Source of the DNA: Candidatus Nitrosopumilus sp. SW
Lineage (GTDB): Archaea; Thermoproteota; Nitrososphaeria; Nitrososphaerales; Nitrosopumilaceae
NCBI RefSeq assembly: GCF_006740685.1
Contig: NZ_CP035425.1
Span: 845,687-909,686 of the forward strand
DNA length: 64,000 bases
Reading direction: 5' to 3'
Within the stretch, counting starts at the first letter, position 1. The number at the start of each line of letters is the position of its first letter. Below, one piece after another: positions 7,782-16,515 of this stretch. The translations under genes and the position numbers were made by a program. Under the pieces are notes generated by a model. That model did no database searches. It had not been told where the DNA came from and saw only the letters and a list, made by a program, of their open reading frames with translations.

Positions 7782-9227
7782 TTGAACGCAGAACAAGTAT
7801 TACAAACTATACAAGATGAAAAAATTTCCTTCATTGATTTTTGGTTTGTAGATATTTTTGGTGAATTACATAATGTTGGAATGCCAAGCTATGCAATTGA
7901 TAAAAATAGCTTTGTTAACGGTCTTGAAAAATTAGATGCAAGCTCAATTGTTGGATTCAAATCTGTAAATAACTCTGATATGATTCTAATGCCTGATCCA
8001 AATTCATTTAAGATTCTTCCATCCGATTATGATCCTGGTAATCGTAAGAATGCTAGAATATTCTGTGATTTGTATGATGGTAGTACTGCGGAAAGTTCCC
8101 GATATAACAGAGATTCAAGAGGTATAGCACACAAAGCATCAAAGAAACTTGGAGAATTTGGATTTACTCATACCAACTGGGGACCTGAAATAGAATTTTT
8201 TGTTTTTGATACCATCAATGTTTATCCCTCCCCCTATGCAGCAACACATTCGTATGGTGGTTCTGGTTATTCTATTGAATCAAAAGAATCACCTTGGGCT
8301 AAAGGAAATGTAAGTACAGCCATAGATATCAAAGAAGGATATTATCCATCCCAACCTAAGGATACGCTAGAAGGGTTTAGAAAAGATGTTTGTGATGATT
8401 TGTATAATTATTTTGGAATTAGAATAGAAGCTGAACATCATGAAGTAGCAACTTCTGGTCAATGTGAAATTAATCTTGTATATGATGAAATGATACAAAT
8501 GGCAGATCATGTTATTGGAGTAAAAAATTTAGTAAAAGTGAAAGCTAAACGAAAAAATAAAGTTGCAACATTTATGCCAAAACCAATTTTTGGTGATAAT
8601 GCATCAGCTATGCACACTCACCAAAGCTTGTGGAATGGAGATTCAAATGCAATGTATGATGAAAATGATCAACTTGCACAAATGAGTCAAACTGGAAGAT
8701 ACTATATTGGAGGAATTTTGAGTCATGCATCAGCTTTATGTGCAATTTCAAACCCAACAACAAATTCCTACAAACGTCTTGTTCCTGGATTTGAGGCACC
8801 TGTCAATGTTTGTTGGGGCTTAGGCAACAGATCTGCTGCAATTAGAGTTCCAATGTATAATAGAAATCAAGAAAAAAGTAAGAGACTTGAATACAGAGTT
8901 CCTGATCCTACTGCAAACATCTATCTTCTAGAAGCTGCATTATTACTTGCAGGCTTGGATGGAATTAAAAACAAAATTGATCCTGGTGATCCAATTGAAG
9001 AAAATGTCTACAAACTTTCTACTGAAAAGAAAAGAGAATACAAAATTGGTGCATTACCTGTATCACTAAAAGGTGCACTTGACTCTCTATCCTCAGATTC
9101 AAAATTCCTTGAAGATATATTTACAAAAGATTTTCTTGATGTATATTCTGAATTAAAGTACAAAGAATATGTTGCATTTGCACAAACTCCTACTGCATGG
9201 GAAGTTTCAATGTATGCTGATGCATAA
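7782..9227 (+). CDS. glnA: Glutamine synthetase, type I
   Basis: A 481-residue enzyme joining ammonia and glutamate to glutamine, the main ammonia-assimilating step. It starts at a TTG; no earlier start is in frame before the KamA gene. Seen: the N-terminal beta-grasp region, the G-P-E-I-E-F-F-V-F metal/ATP motif about 135, the A-E-H-H-E-V-A segment, H-T-H-Q-S-L-W and N-P-T-T-N-S-Y-K-R-L-V-P-G active-site loops, and the Arg-rich R-L-E-Y-R-V-P-D segment. The adenylylation region typical of GSI-beta is not evident. It fits a cell that oxidises and assimilates ammonia. Confidence 0.95.
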   Translation: MNAEQVLQTIQDEKISFIDFWFVDIFGELHNVGMPSYAIDKNSFVNGLEKLDASSIVGFKSVNNSDMILMPDPNSFKILPSDYDPGNRKNARIFCDLYDGSTAESSRYNRDSRGIAHKASKKLGEFGFTHTNWGPEIEFFVFDTINVYPSPYAATHSYGGSGYSIESKESPWAKGNVSTAIDIKEGYYPSQPKDTLEGFRKDVCDDLYNYFGIRIEAEHHEVATSGQCEINLVYDEMIQMADHVIGVKNLVKVKAKRKNKVATFMPKPIFGDNASAMHTHQSLWNGDSNAMYDENDQLAQMSQTGRYYIGGILSHASALCAISNPTTNSYKRLVPGFEAPVNVCWGLGNRSAAIRVPMYNRNQEKSKRLEYRVPDPTANIYLLEAALLLAGLDGIKNKIDPGDPIEENVYKLSTEKKREYKIGALPVSLKGALDSLSSDSKFLEDIFTKDFLDVYSELKYKEYVAFAQTPTAWEVSMYADA

Positions 9228-9302
9228 TTGGTACAACTGTCGAATCTAATAGATTCTCAAAAATAATAGAACATTTTTAAAATCAAATTTGGTTTTTTTA
9301 AC

Positions 9303-9959
9303 ATGAAACTTGAGATTCTATTTCTTTTATTGTTAATTCCAGGCTCATTTGGTCTTGCCTATGGTCATACTGTTGATGCGGTTGGAGAATATAGAGTAGA
9401 AATTGGATGGATGAACGAACCTGTTGTTTCCGGTGATACTAATGCAATTGAATTCTATGTAAGTCCATTAATTCCTTGTCCGGAAATCCCAGAACCAATC
9501 AAATGTGCTGAATCTCAAGAATTCCAAAATGGAGTAGAAGGTTTGAAAAAAACAGTAAAGATGCAACTAATTTACAAAGATGAAAGTATAACACTTCCAC
9601 TTTCACCTGATCACAATATTGCTGGAAAATATTATGCCTTTGTTAATCCAACTGTTTCTGGATTTTATCAGGCAAATATGTTAGGTTCAATTAAAGATAC
9701 TCCAATTAGCTTATCAATGCATCCTCCAAAAGTTGCAGAACGTGCATACATTGAGTTTCCAGAACCATCAGACATTACTATACAACAAATGATTGATGGG
9801 CATACTGCATTAATTGAAGATATTGGTGATCTGAAAGATTCTGTCAATACTCTAGAAGAAACTAAACAACAAATGGATATGGGTTATGTAGGCATTGGTG
9901 TGGGGTTAATAGGACTAGCAATTGCAGTTGTTGCACTTGCAAAATCTAAAAAGAACTAA
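9303..9959 (+). CDS. Exported protein with C-terminal membrane anchor, unknown function
   Basis: A 218-residue protein. Residues 1-21 form a Sec signal peptide (L-E-I-L-F-L-L-L-L-I-P-G). The lumenal part (about 22-185) is beta-rich with two Cys (C-P-E-I-P-E-P-I-K-C), which could form a disulfide. A short coiled stretch precedes a single transmembrane helix (about 193-213) with a K-S-K-K-N tail. The layout is that of a pseudoperiplasmic domain facing outward. His residues (G-H-T-V, D-G-H-T) could bind metal, but no known signature is complete. It converges on the APC permease gene, overlapping its stop by four bases. Confidence 0.7.
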   Translation: MKLEILFLLLLIPGSFGLAYGHTVDAVGEYRVEIGWMNEPVVSGDTNAIEFYVSPLIPCPEIPEPIKCAESQEFQNGVEGLKKTVKMQLIYKDESITLPLSPDHNIAGKYYAFVNPTVSGFYQANMLGSIKDTPISLSMHPPKVAERAYIEFPEPSDITIQQMIDGHTALIEDIGDLKDSVNTLEETKQQMDMGYVGIGVGLIGLAIAVVALAKSKKN

Positions 9960-11251
9960 TCAGAATTTATAAAATCTTTTCTTCTTCTTAAAATTAAATA
10001 CAAAACGGCTCCAACTGCAATAATGGCTAATCCTACAAGAACTACTTCTATATCGAATTGTAACGCCATGTAAACAGTTGCTCCAAATCCAAATAATGGT
10101 AAAATTGGAAATTTTCCAATATTTACTGGAACTCTAAATGGTCTTTCTAAAACTGGTTCGGTATATCTTAAAACAATCACTGCCAAATTTATTGCTGCAA
10201 AAGTAATTACTACTGCAAAAACCACTATATTTGCAACAATCACAATATCTCCAACAAAAGCAAATCCTATTGAGGTAACTAAAATTGCAATTACTGCAAT
10301 CCATGGGGTTTTTGTTTTAAGATGAACTTTGCCCAAAAATTCTGGCAGAGACTTACTTTTTGCCATTCCGTATAGAATTCTAGCTCCTGCAACAAGGGTA
10401 ATTAGAACAGTACTTGCTGTTGCAAAAAGGGCAATTAGTGAGAGTGTTACACTACCATTAATGCCTATGGCTGAATGAGCCACATCTGCTAATGGTGCAG
10501 AAGATACAGCTAAATCTTGCCAATTTAGAATTCTAATTGCTGCTAAAGAAACTAGAATGTAAATTATACCTGTAATGATTACTGACAAAATTATAGCTCT
10601 TGGAATTGTTTTTTGAGGTCTTCTAACTTCTTCAGCAACATTTGCCATATCTTCAAATCCAATAAATGCAAAGAAAATCAATACAAATGCAAGAATTATT
10701 CCTGTCATTCCACTTGGCGCTTCAAAATAATCAATTGTTTCTATGGGTTCCATTGAAAATCCAAGGAATATTATCAGAACAAGACCTGCAGCAGTAATCA
10801 ATGCAAAAATTGTATTTGCCCATGCAGATTCTCTAATCCCAATAAAATTTACAATTGATAAAACTACAAGTAGAAAGATAGCTCCAATTGTGATTGGTAG
10901 ATCTAGAAACTGAGTTAGATATCCCCCAAATCCCAAAGATACTGTAGCTGCAGTAATAATAGATGTAATTGCCGTAAGCCACCCTATTATAAAACCAAAA
11001 AAATTATTCTTGAAAGCATTTTTTACAAAAGTATACTCTGCAGCTGCTTTTGGAAATAAAGCTGATAATTCTGCATAACTTAGTCCAGCAAAAATTGCAA
11101 CTATTGCTCCTAACAAAAAAGAAATCCACATTGAATTCCCTGCAAACCCTGCAGCTTCTCCAATTAAGACATAGATTCCTGCACCTAGAATTAATCCTAC
11201 ACCATACATGGTAAGATGAAAAAGACCCATGTGGCGATGTAATTCAGACAT
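9956..11251 (-). CDS. APC-superfamily amino acid permease
   Basis: A 431-residue transporter with about twelve hydrophobic helices and the APC-fold opening G-V-G-L-I-L-G-A-G-I-Y-V-L-I-G-E (residues 17-32), whose broken helix binds the substrate amino group. A mid-protein F-I-G-F-E-D-M-A-N-V-A-E-E segment matches cationic/neutral amino acid permeases. The substrate cannot be set from sequence. It is last in a leftward operon with a VIT1-like transporter (12 bases upstream) and a four-CBS protein, suggesting joint regulation by nucleotide or energy status. Confidence 0.87.
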   Translation of the reverse strand: MSELHRHMGLFHLTMYGVGLILGAGIYVLIGEAAGFAGNSMWISFLLGAIVAIFAGLSYAELSALFPKAAAEYTFVKNAFKNNFFGFIIGWLTAITSIITAATVSLGFGGYLTQFLDLPITIGAIFLLVVLSIVNFIGIRESAWANTIFALITAAGLVLIIFLGFSMEPIETIDYFEAPSGMTGIILAFVLIFFAFIGFEDMANVAEEVRRPQKTIPRAIILSVIITGIIYILVSLAAIRILNWQDLAVSSAPLADVAHSAIGINGSVTLSLIALFATASTVLITLVAGARILYGMAKSKSLPEFLGKVHLKTKTPWIAVIAILVTSIGFAFVGDIVIVANIVVFAVVITFAAINLAVIVLRYTEPVLERPFRVPVNIGKFPILPLFGFGATVYMALQFDIEVVLVGLAIIAVGAVLYLILRRRKDFINSD

Positions 11252-11263
11252 TCTATTGGATTC

Positions 11264-11947
11264 CTAATTAATTAGAACATTTAATCCATATCCAACAAAA
11301 TATGCAACTATTGCCGCTCCTCCTCCTATAATCAGAGTGTTAATTCCTGAACGTAATTTAGAACGTTTTACAATTTTTCCTTTTATTACTCCAACAAGAA
11401 AGAATGCAATACTAACAGATATTGTTGAATAAGTAAAAGCTTCAGAATTAGGATCTATTCCAATCATCATGAAAATCATAAATGGAATTAATGGAATTAT
11501 TCCAATTAAATTAAAACCAACAAATGTACTTACAGCACCATCAATTGGACTCTTACCTTCTTCATCAAGACCTAGTTCTTCTTTCATCATTGTATCAACC
11601 CATACCTTTCTTCTAGAAGTAATAATTCGAACAATCTCTTCTAACAATTCATCTTTGAAACCTTTTTTTCTGTAAATATCACGAATTTCCTCTTTTTCTT
11701 GTTCTTCTAAATTATCTATTTCCCATTCTTCTTGTTTTCTTTTCATTTGAATAAACTCATTTCTTGCTTTTGAGGCTTGATAATTTGCAATACCCATGGA
11801 AAAACCATCTGCAAAAAGATTGGCAAATCCCAAAATCAAAATTATTCCAGGAGATAAACCTGCACCAACGACACTTGCAACTATAGCAAAAGTTGTAACT
11901 GCACCATCTATAGAACCATAAATAAAATCATCAAAATGCCATTTCAT
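11264..11947 (-). CDS. VIT1/CCC1-family (DUF125) iron/manganese transporter-like protein
   Basis: A 227-residue membrane protein. The start D-D-F-I-Y-G-S-I-D-G-A-V-T-T-F-A and the G-F-A-N-L-F-A-D-G-F-S-M-G segment are the VIT1 signature helices. A charged middle domain rich in Glu (about 65-125) corresponds to the cytoplasmic metal-binding region, followed by three more helices. In plants and yeast the family moves Fe2+ or Mn2+; in this archaeon efflux or balance is inferred. It lies one base after the CBS gene, so the two are almost certainly cotranscribed. Confidence 0.87.
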   Translation of the reverse strand: MKWHFDDFIYGSIDGAVTTFAIVASVVGAGLSPGIILILGFANLFADGFSMGIANYQASKARNEFIQMKRKQEEWEIDNLEEQEKEEIRDIYRKKGFKDELLEEIVRIITSRRKVWVDTMMKEELGLDEEGKSPIDGAVSTFVGFNLIGIIPLIPFMIFMMIGIDPNSEAFTYSTISVSIAFFLVGVIKGKIVKRSKLRSGINTLIIGGGAAIVAYFVGYGLNVLIN

Positions 11948-11948
11948 A

Positions 11949-12773
11949 TTATGATGCTAGTGCTTTTGTTACATCACTCTTACTAATTATTCCTGCAATG
12001 CTATTATTTCCATCAAGAACAACTAATCCACTCACATCATTTTCTAATAAAACATTACAAGCTTCTGCCAAGTCTTCATTAAATTTGATTGTGATTAATC
12101 CTTTAGTCATTACATCTCTAGCCAATGAAATATCTCCAAATCCTTCTTCTGAGAGAAATCCACGCCTAACATTGTCAAAATTTGTTCCTGAAAAATCATC
12201 CTCACTACCCAATTCAAGTGATATTCTGAACAGATCTCTGAATGAAATTATTCCCACAGGCTCTTCTTCCTGATTTTTTACAATTATTCTTGAAATTTTT
12301 CTCTCTAACATCTTTCTTACAACTTTATACAATGGTGCAGCTGTATGTGTGGATTCATAATCATGAGTCATAAAATCAACCACCTTGTTTTTCTCTGGTA
12401 GTCTTCTTGCAAAATATTTAACAAGATCACTTTTTGTGATGATTGCTTTTACTTCTTGTTCCTCTCCTATGGCCAATGAACTAATCCCTTTTTCAATCAT
12501 AATCTTTGCAGCATTTTTGGGAGTTACTTCTTGCTCAACAAATTCAATCGGTTTCATAATATCTGTAATGGGTATTTCTTCTAATCCCCTTTTTGTGGTC
12601 TCTGAGAACAAAAAAAGTCCTATGTCTTTTTCAGTAATTATGCCAATATGTTTTCCGCCATCGTTTACAATTAACCTACTAATCTTTGTATTGAGAAGCA
12701 TTTTGATAGCATCTGAAATTGTAGAATTTTTAATAATGGTAATAGGTTTGTTTGAAATTTCAATAATTGTCAA
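11949..12773 (-). CDS. Protein with four CBS domains
   Basis: A 274-residue cytosolic protein made of two CBS pairs (about 1-125 and 130-274). Each unit shows the CBS pattern of a T-I-x-x-x-x-x-x-x-x-A opening followed by I-x-x-x-D-L/V. Examples are S-R-L-I-V-N-D-G-G-K-H-I-G-I-I-T-E-K-D, G-I-I-S-F-R-D-L and G-I-I-S-K-S-D-V. CBS pairs bind AMP, ATP or SAM and usually gate a partner enzyme or transporter. As first gene of the operon with VIT1 and the APC permease, it may sense energy state for one of them; this is inference. Confidence 0.88.
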   Translation of the reverse strand: MTIIEISNKPITIIKNSTISDAIKMLLNTKISRLIVNDGGKHIGIITEKDIGLFLFSETTKRGLEEIPITDIMKPIEFVEQEVTPKNAAKIMIEKGISSLAIGEEQEVKAIITKSDLVKYFARRLPEKNKVVDFMTHDYESTHTAAPLYKVVRKMLERKISRIIVKNQEEEPVGIISFRDLFRISLELGSEDDFSGTNFDNVRRGFLSEEGFGDISLARDVMTKGLITIKFNEDLAEACNVLLENDVSGLVVLDGNNSIAGIISKSDVTKALAS

Positions 12774-12867
12774 TCTTTACTCTACAAGATTTTTTGTATA
12801 AAAACTCCAGATATAATTTTCAATTTTGATTGTAATTTAGTCTCAACATTGGAAATGCTGATTATTC

Positions 12868-12877
12868 TTATATTATA
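12868..12877 (+). promoter_or_regulatory. TATA box for the UspA gene
   Basis: The AT-only element TTATATTATA is centred about 24 bases before the ATG at 12896, the spacing of archaeal leaderless transcripts. Confidence 0.6.
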
Positions 12878-12895
12878 TGGTTAAAAAATTGGGAT

Positions 12896-13318
12896 ATGGC
12901 AAAATTCAGAAAAATTCTTGTTCCACTTGATGGCTCTGCAAATTCTACACGTGGTTTGGATAGAGCAATAGAAATTGCAAAAGGTAGTGGTGCTGAAATT
13001 ACCGGCTTTTACGTATTTCACTTACCTATTGCAGCTGGAATAAAATACACACAAAAAATGAAAGACGAGGCTCAAAAAAAGGCTGTTAAAGCTATTGGTC
13101 CTGCTATGAAGAAAGCACAAAATGCTGGTGCAAAATTCAAGTATCAAACAAGCGGTGGTCATACTGGCTCCGAGATTGTCAAATATGCAAAAAAAGGAAA
13201 ATTTGACATGATTGTGATTGGTGCAAGGGGTATAGGTGGAGCAAAAGAAGCATTTCTTGGAAGTACATCCAATTATGTTATGCACAAAACAAACATTCCA
13301 GTACTCATTGTAAAATAA
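12896..13318 (+). CDS. Universal stress protein, UspA family
   Basis: A 140-residue alpha/beta protein. It opens with K-I-L-V-P-L-D-G-S-A-N-S and ends with the nucleotide-binding signature G-A-R-G-I-G-G-A-K-E-A-F-L-G-S-T-S-N-Y-V, matching G-x2-G-x9-G-S/T, then P-V-L-I-V-K. The intact motif predicts ATP binding. It is monocistronic with its own strong TATA box. The exact stress role is not evident from sequence. Confidence 0.93.
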   Translation: MAKFRKILVPLDGSANSTRGLDRAIEIAKGSGAEITGFYVFHLPIAAGIKYTQKMKDEAQKKAVKAIGPAMKKAQNAGAKFKYQTSGGHTGSEIVKYAKKGKFDMIVIGARGIGGAKEAFLGSTSNYVMHKTNIPVLIVK

Positions 13319-13415
13319 ACATCTTTTACAATTTTTATTTTAAATTACTAATATTCTATAAATGTAATAAACTACAAGTATAGTGAGTTCTGCAAATATG
13401 CGGGGGAACTGAAAC

Positions 13416-14570
13416 ATGGTTGAAAGTAATTATGATATCTTGGGAATCGTTGAAGGAACTACTGAAAAAGAAATTCGTGATGCATTCAGAAGATTAGCAC
13501 TTCAATATCACGCTGATCGTGGTGGAGAAAATGAACAATTCATAAAAATTAAACAAGCATATGAAGATCTAAAAATTGGAAAAAAATATCCTGAAACAGA
13601 TATTGAAAAACTAAAAAACTCAAGAGTTTATTCTGATGAATCTGAATCTGATGTAAGAAGAAAAAATCAGATTCTTGGTCAACAATTATCTAAAGAGATG
13701 AAAACAGCTGAAGAATGGGCAGCAGCACATAACAGATCAAATTCAACTGGAACAAGACTATTTGGTTCAAAGACTCTGGGTGAAATGGAATTTGAAAGAA
13801 AAGCTAATGGTGCTTTATCTATTAAAGGAAATTTTATGGCAGGAAATCTAACTTATGATGGTCCTATTACAATGCAAGGAAGCATTACTAGTCCCTCCTG
13901 GACTCAAGAATTTCAAACAAACATTCATCTAACAAAAGGTGATTTCAAATTCCTTGATCCTATAGAAAACAAGTATAAAATTGAAAATGGAGCCAAAATC
14001 ACTGTAGATAATGGCAATATAATAGTAGGAAATATTTTTGGAAGAAAATTTAGAGTTGAAGATCCTAATGGCAAAGTTGGTGTCTATAAAATCCTAGAAC
14101 ATAGAACTCAAGTTTCTGCTCCAAATGGAAAAATTGTTGCTGAAAATGCAGTTAACACTGTATCACTAAACGCTGATACAATTATTGTTTTAAATGTAGA
14201 AGATGATGTTATAATTTCTGCACGTGAGGTCTTATTTTATGGCAGTAAATTTACGTATGATTCTATCATCAAATTAAAAGAAGGTGGTTCTATCCGGTTC
14301 TTTGAAAATTTTTCAATTCAAGGATTAAGTGGTGATGCAAAAATTGAGTTAGAAAATGGCAAAAAAATTAGATTATTTGATCTTAAAACAAAAAAAATCA
14401 AAGATTTAGCTGATGAATTTGTTCCCCACAAAGAAAATTATGCAAACGATGCAACAATGGTTGGCCATGGATTTACAATTACTTATGAAATGCTTAACAA
14501 TCTTTCAAAAAAGCCAACAAAAAAGCAAAAATCAAGTTGGGCATCCAGATTTGGCTTCTCTAAGAACTAA
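13416..14570 (+). CDS. J-domain-like protein with HAD in place of HPD, plus a long beta-rich region
   Basis: A 384-residue protein. Residues 4-55 fold as a J-domain (N-Y-D-I-L-G-I, D-A-F-R-R-L-A, then I-K-Q-A-Y-E-D-L). The invariant HPD tripeptide is H32-A33-D34, so stimulation of DnaK is doubtful. No Gly/Phe or zinc region follows. Residues about 105-345 are a series of short beta strands with G/N turns (G-N-L-T-Y-D-G, G-A-K-I-T-V-D-N-G-N), suggesting a beta-solenoid or polymer-forming domain. The tail is basic. It may be a J-like adaptor or scaffold; the partner is unknown. Confidence 0.75.
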   Translation: MVESNYDILGIVEGTTEKEIRDAFRRLALQYHADRGGENEQFIKIKQAYEDLKIGKKYPETDIEKLKNSRVYSDESESDVRRKNQILGQQLSKEMKTAEEWAAAHNRSNSTGTRLFGSKTLGEMEFERKANGALSIKGNFMAGNLTYDGPITMQGSITSPSWTQEFQTNIHLTKGDFKFLDPIENKYKIENGAKITVDNGNIIVGNIFGRKFRVEDPNGKVGVYKILEHRTQVSAPNGKIVAENAVNTVSLNADTIIVLNVEDDVIISAREVLFYGSKFTYDSIIKLKEGGSIRFFENFSIQGLSGDAKIELENGKKIRLFDLKTKKIKDLADEFVPHKENYANDATMVGHGFTITYEMLNNLSKKPTKKQKSSWASRFGFSKN

Positions 14571-14593
14571 TTAGATCAAAACATCATTAAGAT

Positions 14594-16369
14594 TTATTCG
14601 GATTTTGTTCCAAAACTATCAAGTCCTTTTCTTCTAACTTCGAAAATATTGTAACCGTATTTTTGTTTTAATTCAATTATACATAATTCGGAAAATTCGT
14701 ATTCTGAGAAATCTTTGAAAATATTATGTATGTTTTCACCAACCACCAAACTGTTTTTTGGACAAAGTGAATTTATTTTGAAACACCGATTTACTGTTGG
14801 ACCAAAGACATCACTAATTTTTGAAGTAGTACTTTCAGCTACTTTTACAGGACCGTATGTTAAACTGATTTTATAATCTAATCTAGGCATATTTTCTTTT
14901 TCAAGTTCTTCTTGTAGTTTTCCATGTGATTCAACCATACACAAACAACATTCTAAAATATTTTTCATTTTTTTATCATTAGTTGGATCCACATTTGCGA
15001 ATCTAAACATTAATGCATCTCCAATATTTTTTATAACCTCTCCTTTGTGGTTAAGAACAATCTTTGCCATAAAATTCAAAAATATTTCGTATAGTTTGCT
15101 GATATCTTTATCAGATACTTTTGATGATATTCTAGTTGAATCTGCCATGTCAATTACTCCTACACAATCATTTTCTTCACGCTGAGAGAATTTTAACACC
15201 ATATCTCCTTCAAGCTGTTTGATGACTTCCTCCTTTTCTTTAATCTCAATTAATGATTCTTGTAATTTTTGTGCCATTGAATCAAACGCATGAGATAATT
15301 CTGCAATCTCATCTCTTGTTTTGATATTAGTTCTGACATCAAAATTTCCTTCTGCAATTTTATTTGCAGCTTTTTTGAGTGCACGTAATGGATGTGATAA
15401 TGATTCAGCAGCAAAAAATGCAACTAATCCCATTGCCATCGTTATGAGTAAACTAGTAAGGATAATTCTAGTTTGCAAAACTTTGATTGGTTCAACCAAT
15501 TCTTTTTCATCCATCTCTGCCAGTAAAACTATTCCAAATTCTGGCATACAGTAAGATGATCCATATATTGAAACTCCTCTGTAATCAGGATAAATTCCAA
15601 CATACTCCATATTATTGATAAAACATTCTTGAACACCGACTGTGTCTACTATTTGTTCAAATACTGCATTTTCAAAGAATCTGGATTCAGTTAACATTAG
15701 ATAGTCTCTATTAACAATATAGACTTCACCCGTTTCACCAAGTCCACTTCTATTAAGTAAAATATTATCAATTGCAGAAGTTCTCATTCTAGAAATGATA
15801 ACTCCAATTGGCTCATCTCCAATTTTACTATCTACAGCATAAACAGGAGATACAACAATCATTTTTTTACCTGTTCCTGAACGTTCAAAATCAACAAAAG
15901 ATCCCTTTAATCCTCTTTGAAAGTACTCATTTTTAGAATAATCTTCATTAGATATTCCTACTAATGAAAAAAACACATTTCCGTTATTACCAATTATTTT
16001 AGTATCCTCAAATCCAATTGAAAATCCAACAAGTTCTTGAAATGCCTGTACTTGAATTAGAAAATCTCTACGCTTTTCTTCTTTCATAGATTTTAATTCT
16101 AATCCTGAAATCCCATCCATTTCTGAAACCAACAATCGAATCATCGGATCATTTGCAAGAATTTTATTTTGTTCAATTCTTGATTCAAAAAGTAATCTTA
16201 ATGATTCTCCTCTAATGTCGGATTCACCATGTAATAATTCTCCTCCTCTTTCTTTCAGAGTTTCAGAGGAATAATCTATACTCATGTAAGATGTAATTCC
16301 TAAAGCAGTCATTGTTACAAGCATGACAAGCAAAACAAGTTTTTTACCTAGATTTATTGAGACTGGCAT
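14594..16369 (-). CDS. Membrane sensor with Cache-like, HAMP and class III nucleotide-cyclase-like domains
   Basis: A 591-residue protein. Order: transmembrane helix 9-31; extracellular Cache-like sensor about 35-290; transmembrane helix 300-322; HAMP 323-375; short coiled coil; cyclase domain 403-575. Metal ligands D407 (V-I-D-M-A-D-S-T) and D451 (N-I-G-D-A-L) are present, as are base-contact K447 and transition-state N527. The usual catalytic Arg four residues after that Asn is K531. It may be a weak cyclase or a signalling relic. It is divergent from the secreted cupredoxin gene. Confidence 0.82.
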   Translation of the reverse strand: MPVSINLGKKLVLLVMLVTMTALGITSYMSIDYSSETLKERGGELLHGESDIRGESLRLLFESRIEQNKILANDPMIRLLVSEMDGISGLELKSMKEEKRRDFLIQVQAFQELVGFSIGFEDTKIIGNNGNVFFSLVGISNEDYSKNEYFQRGLKGSFVDFERSGTGKKMIVVSPVYAVDSKIGDEPIGVIISRMRTSAIDNILLNRSGLGETGEVYIVNRDYLMLTESRFFENAVFEQIVDTVGVQECFINNMEYVGIYPDYRGVSIYGSSYCMPEFGIVLLAEMDEKELVEPIKVLQTRIILTSLLITMAMGLVAFFAAESLSHPLRALKKAANKIAEGNFDVRTNIKTRDEIAELSHAFDSMAQKLQESLIEIKEKEEVIKQLEGDMVLKFSQREENDCVGVIDMADSTRISSKVSDKDISKLYEIFLNFMAKIVLNHKGEVIKNIGDALMFRFANVDPTNDKKMKNILECCLCMVESHGKLQEELEKENMPRLDYKISLTYGPVKVAESTTSKISDVFGPTVNRCFKINSLCPKNSLVVGENIHNIFKDFSEYEFSELCIIELKQKYGYNIFEVRRKGLDSFGTKSE

Positions 16370-16515
16370 TTTTGTTCTATGTTTATTTTATGTAAATATC
16401 AAGGCTTCTAGTATTTTTGGGTATATTACGCTTACAAAAAATCTTCAAGTTGATATTACTATTATTTGTGAAAATAAGGGATTCATTTAATTACAAAATT
16501 TGTATTTTTAATAAT

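Noticed and set aside
12385-12801. 138-residue plus-strand frame over the CBS gene
   Set aside because: The opposite strand encodes four clear CBS domains; this frame has no recognisable motif.
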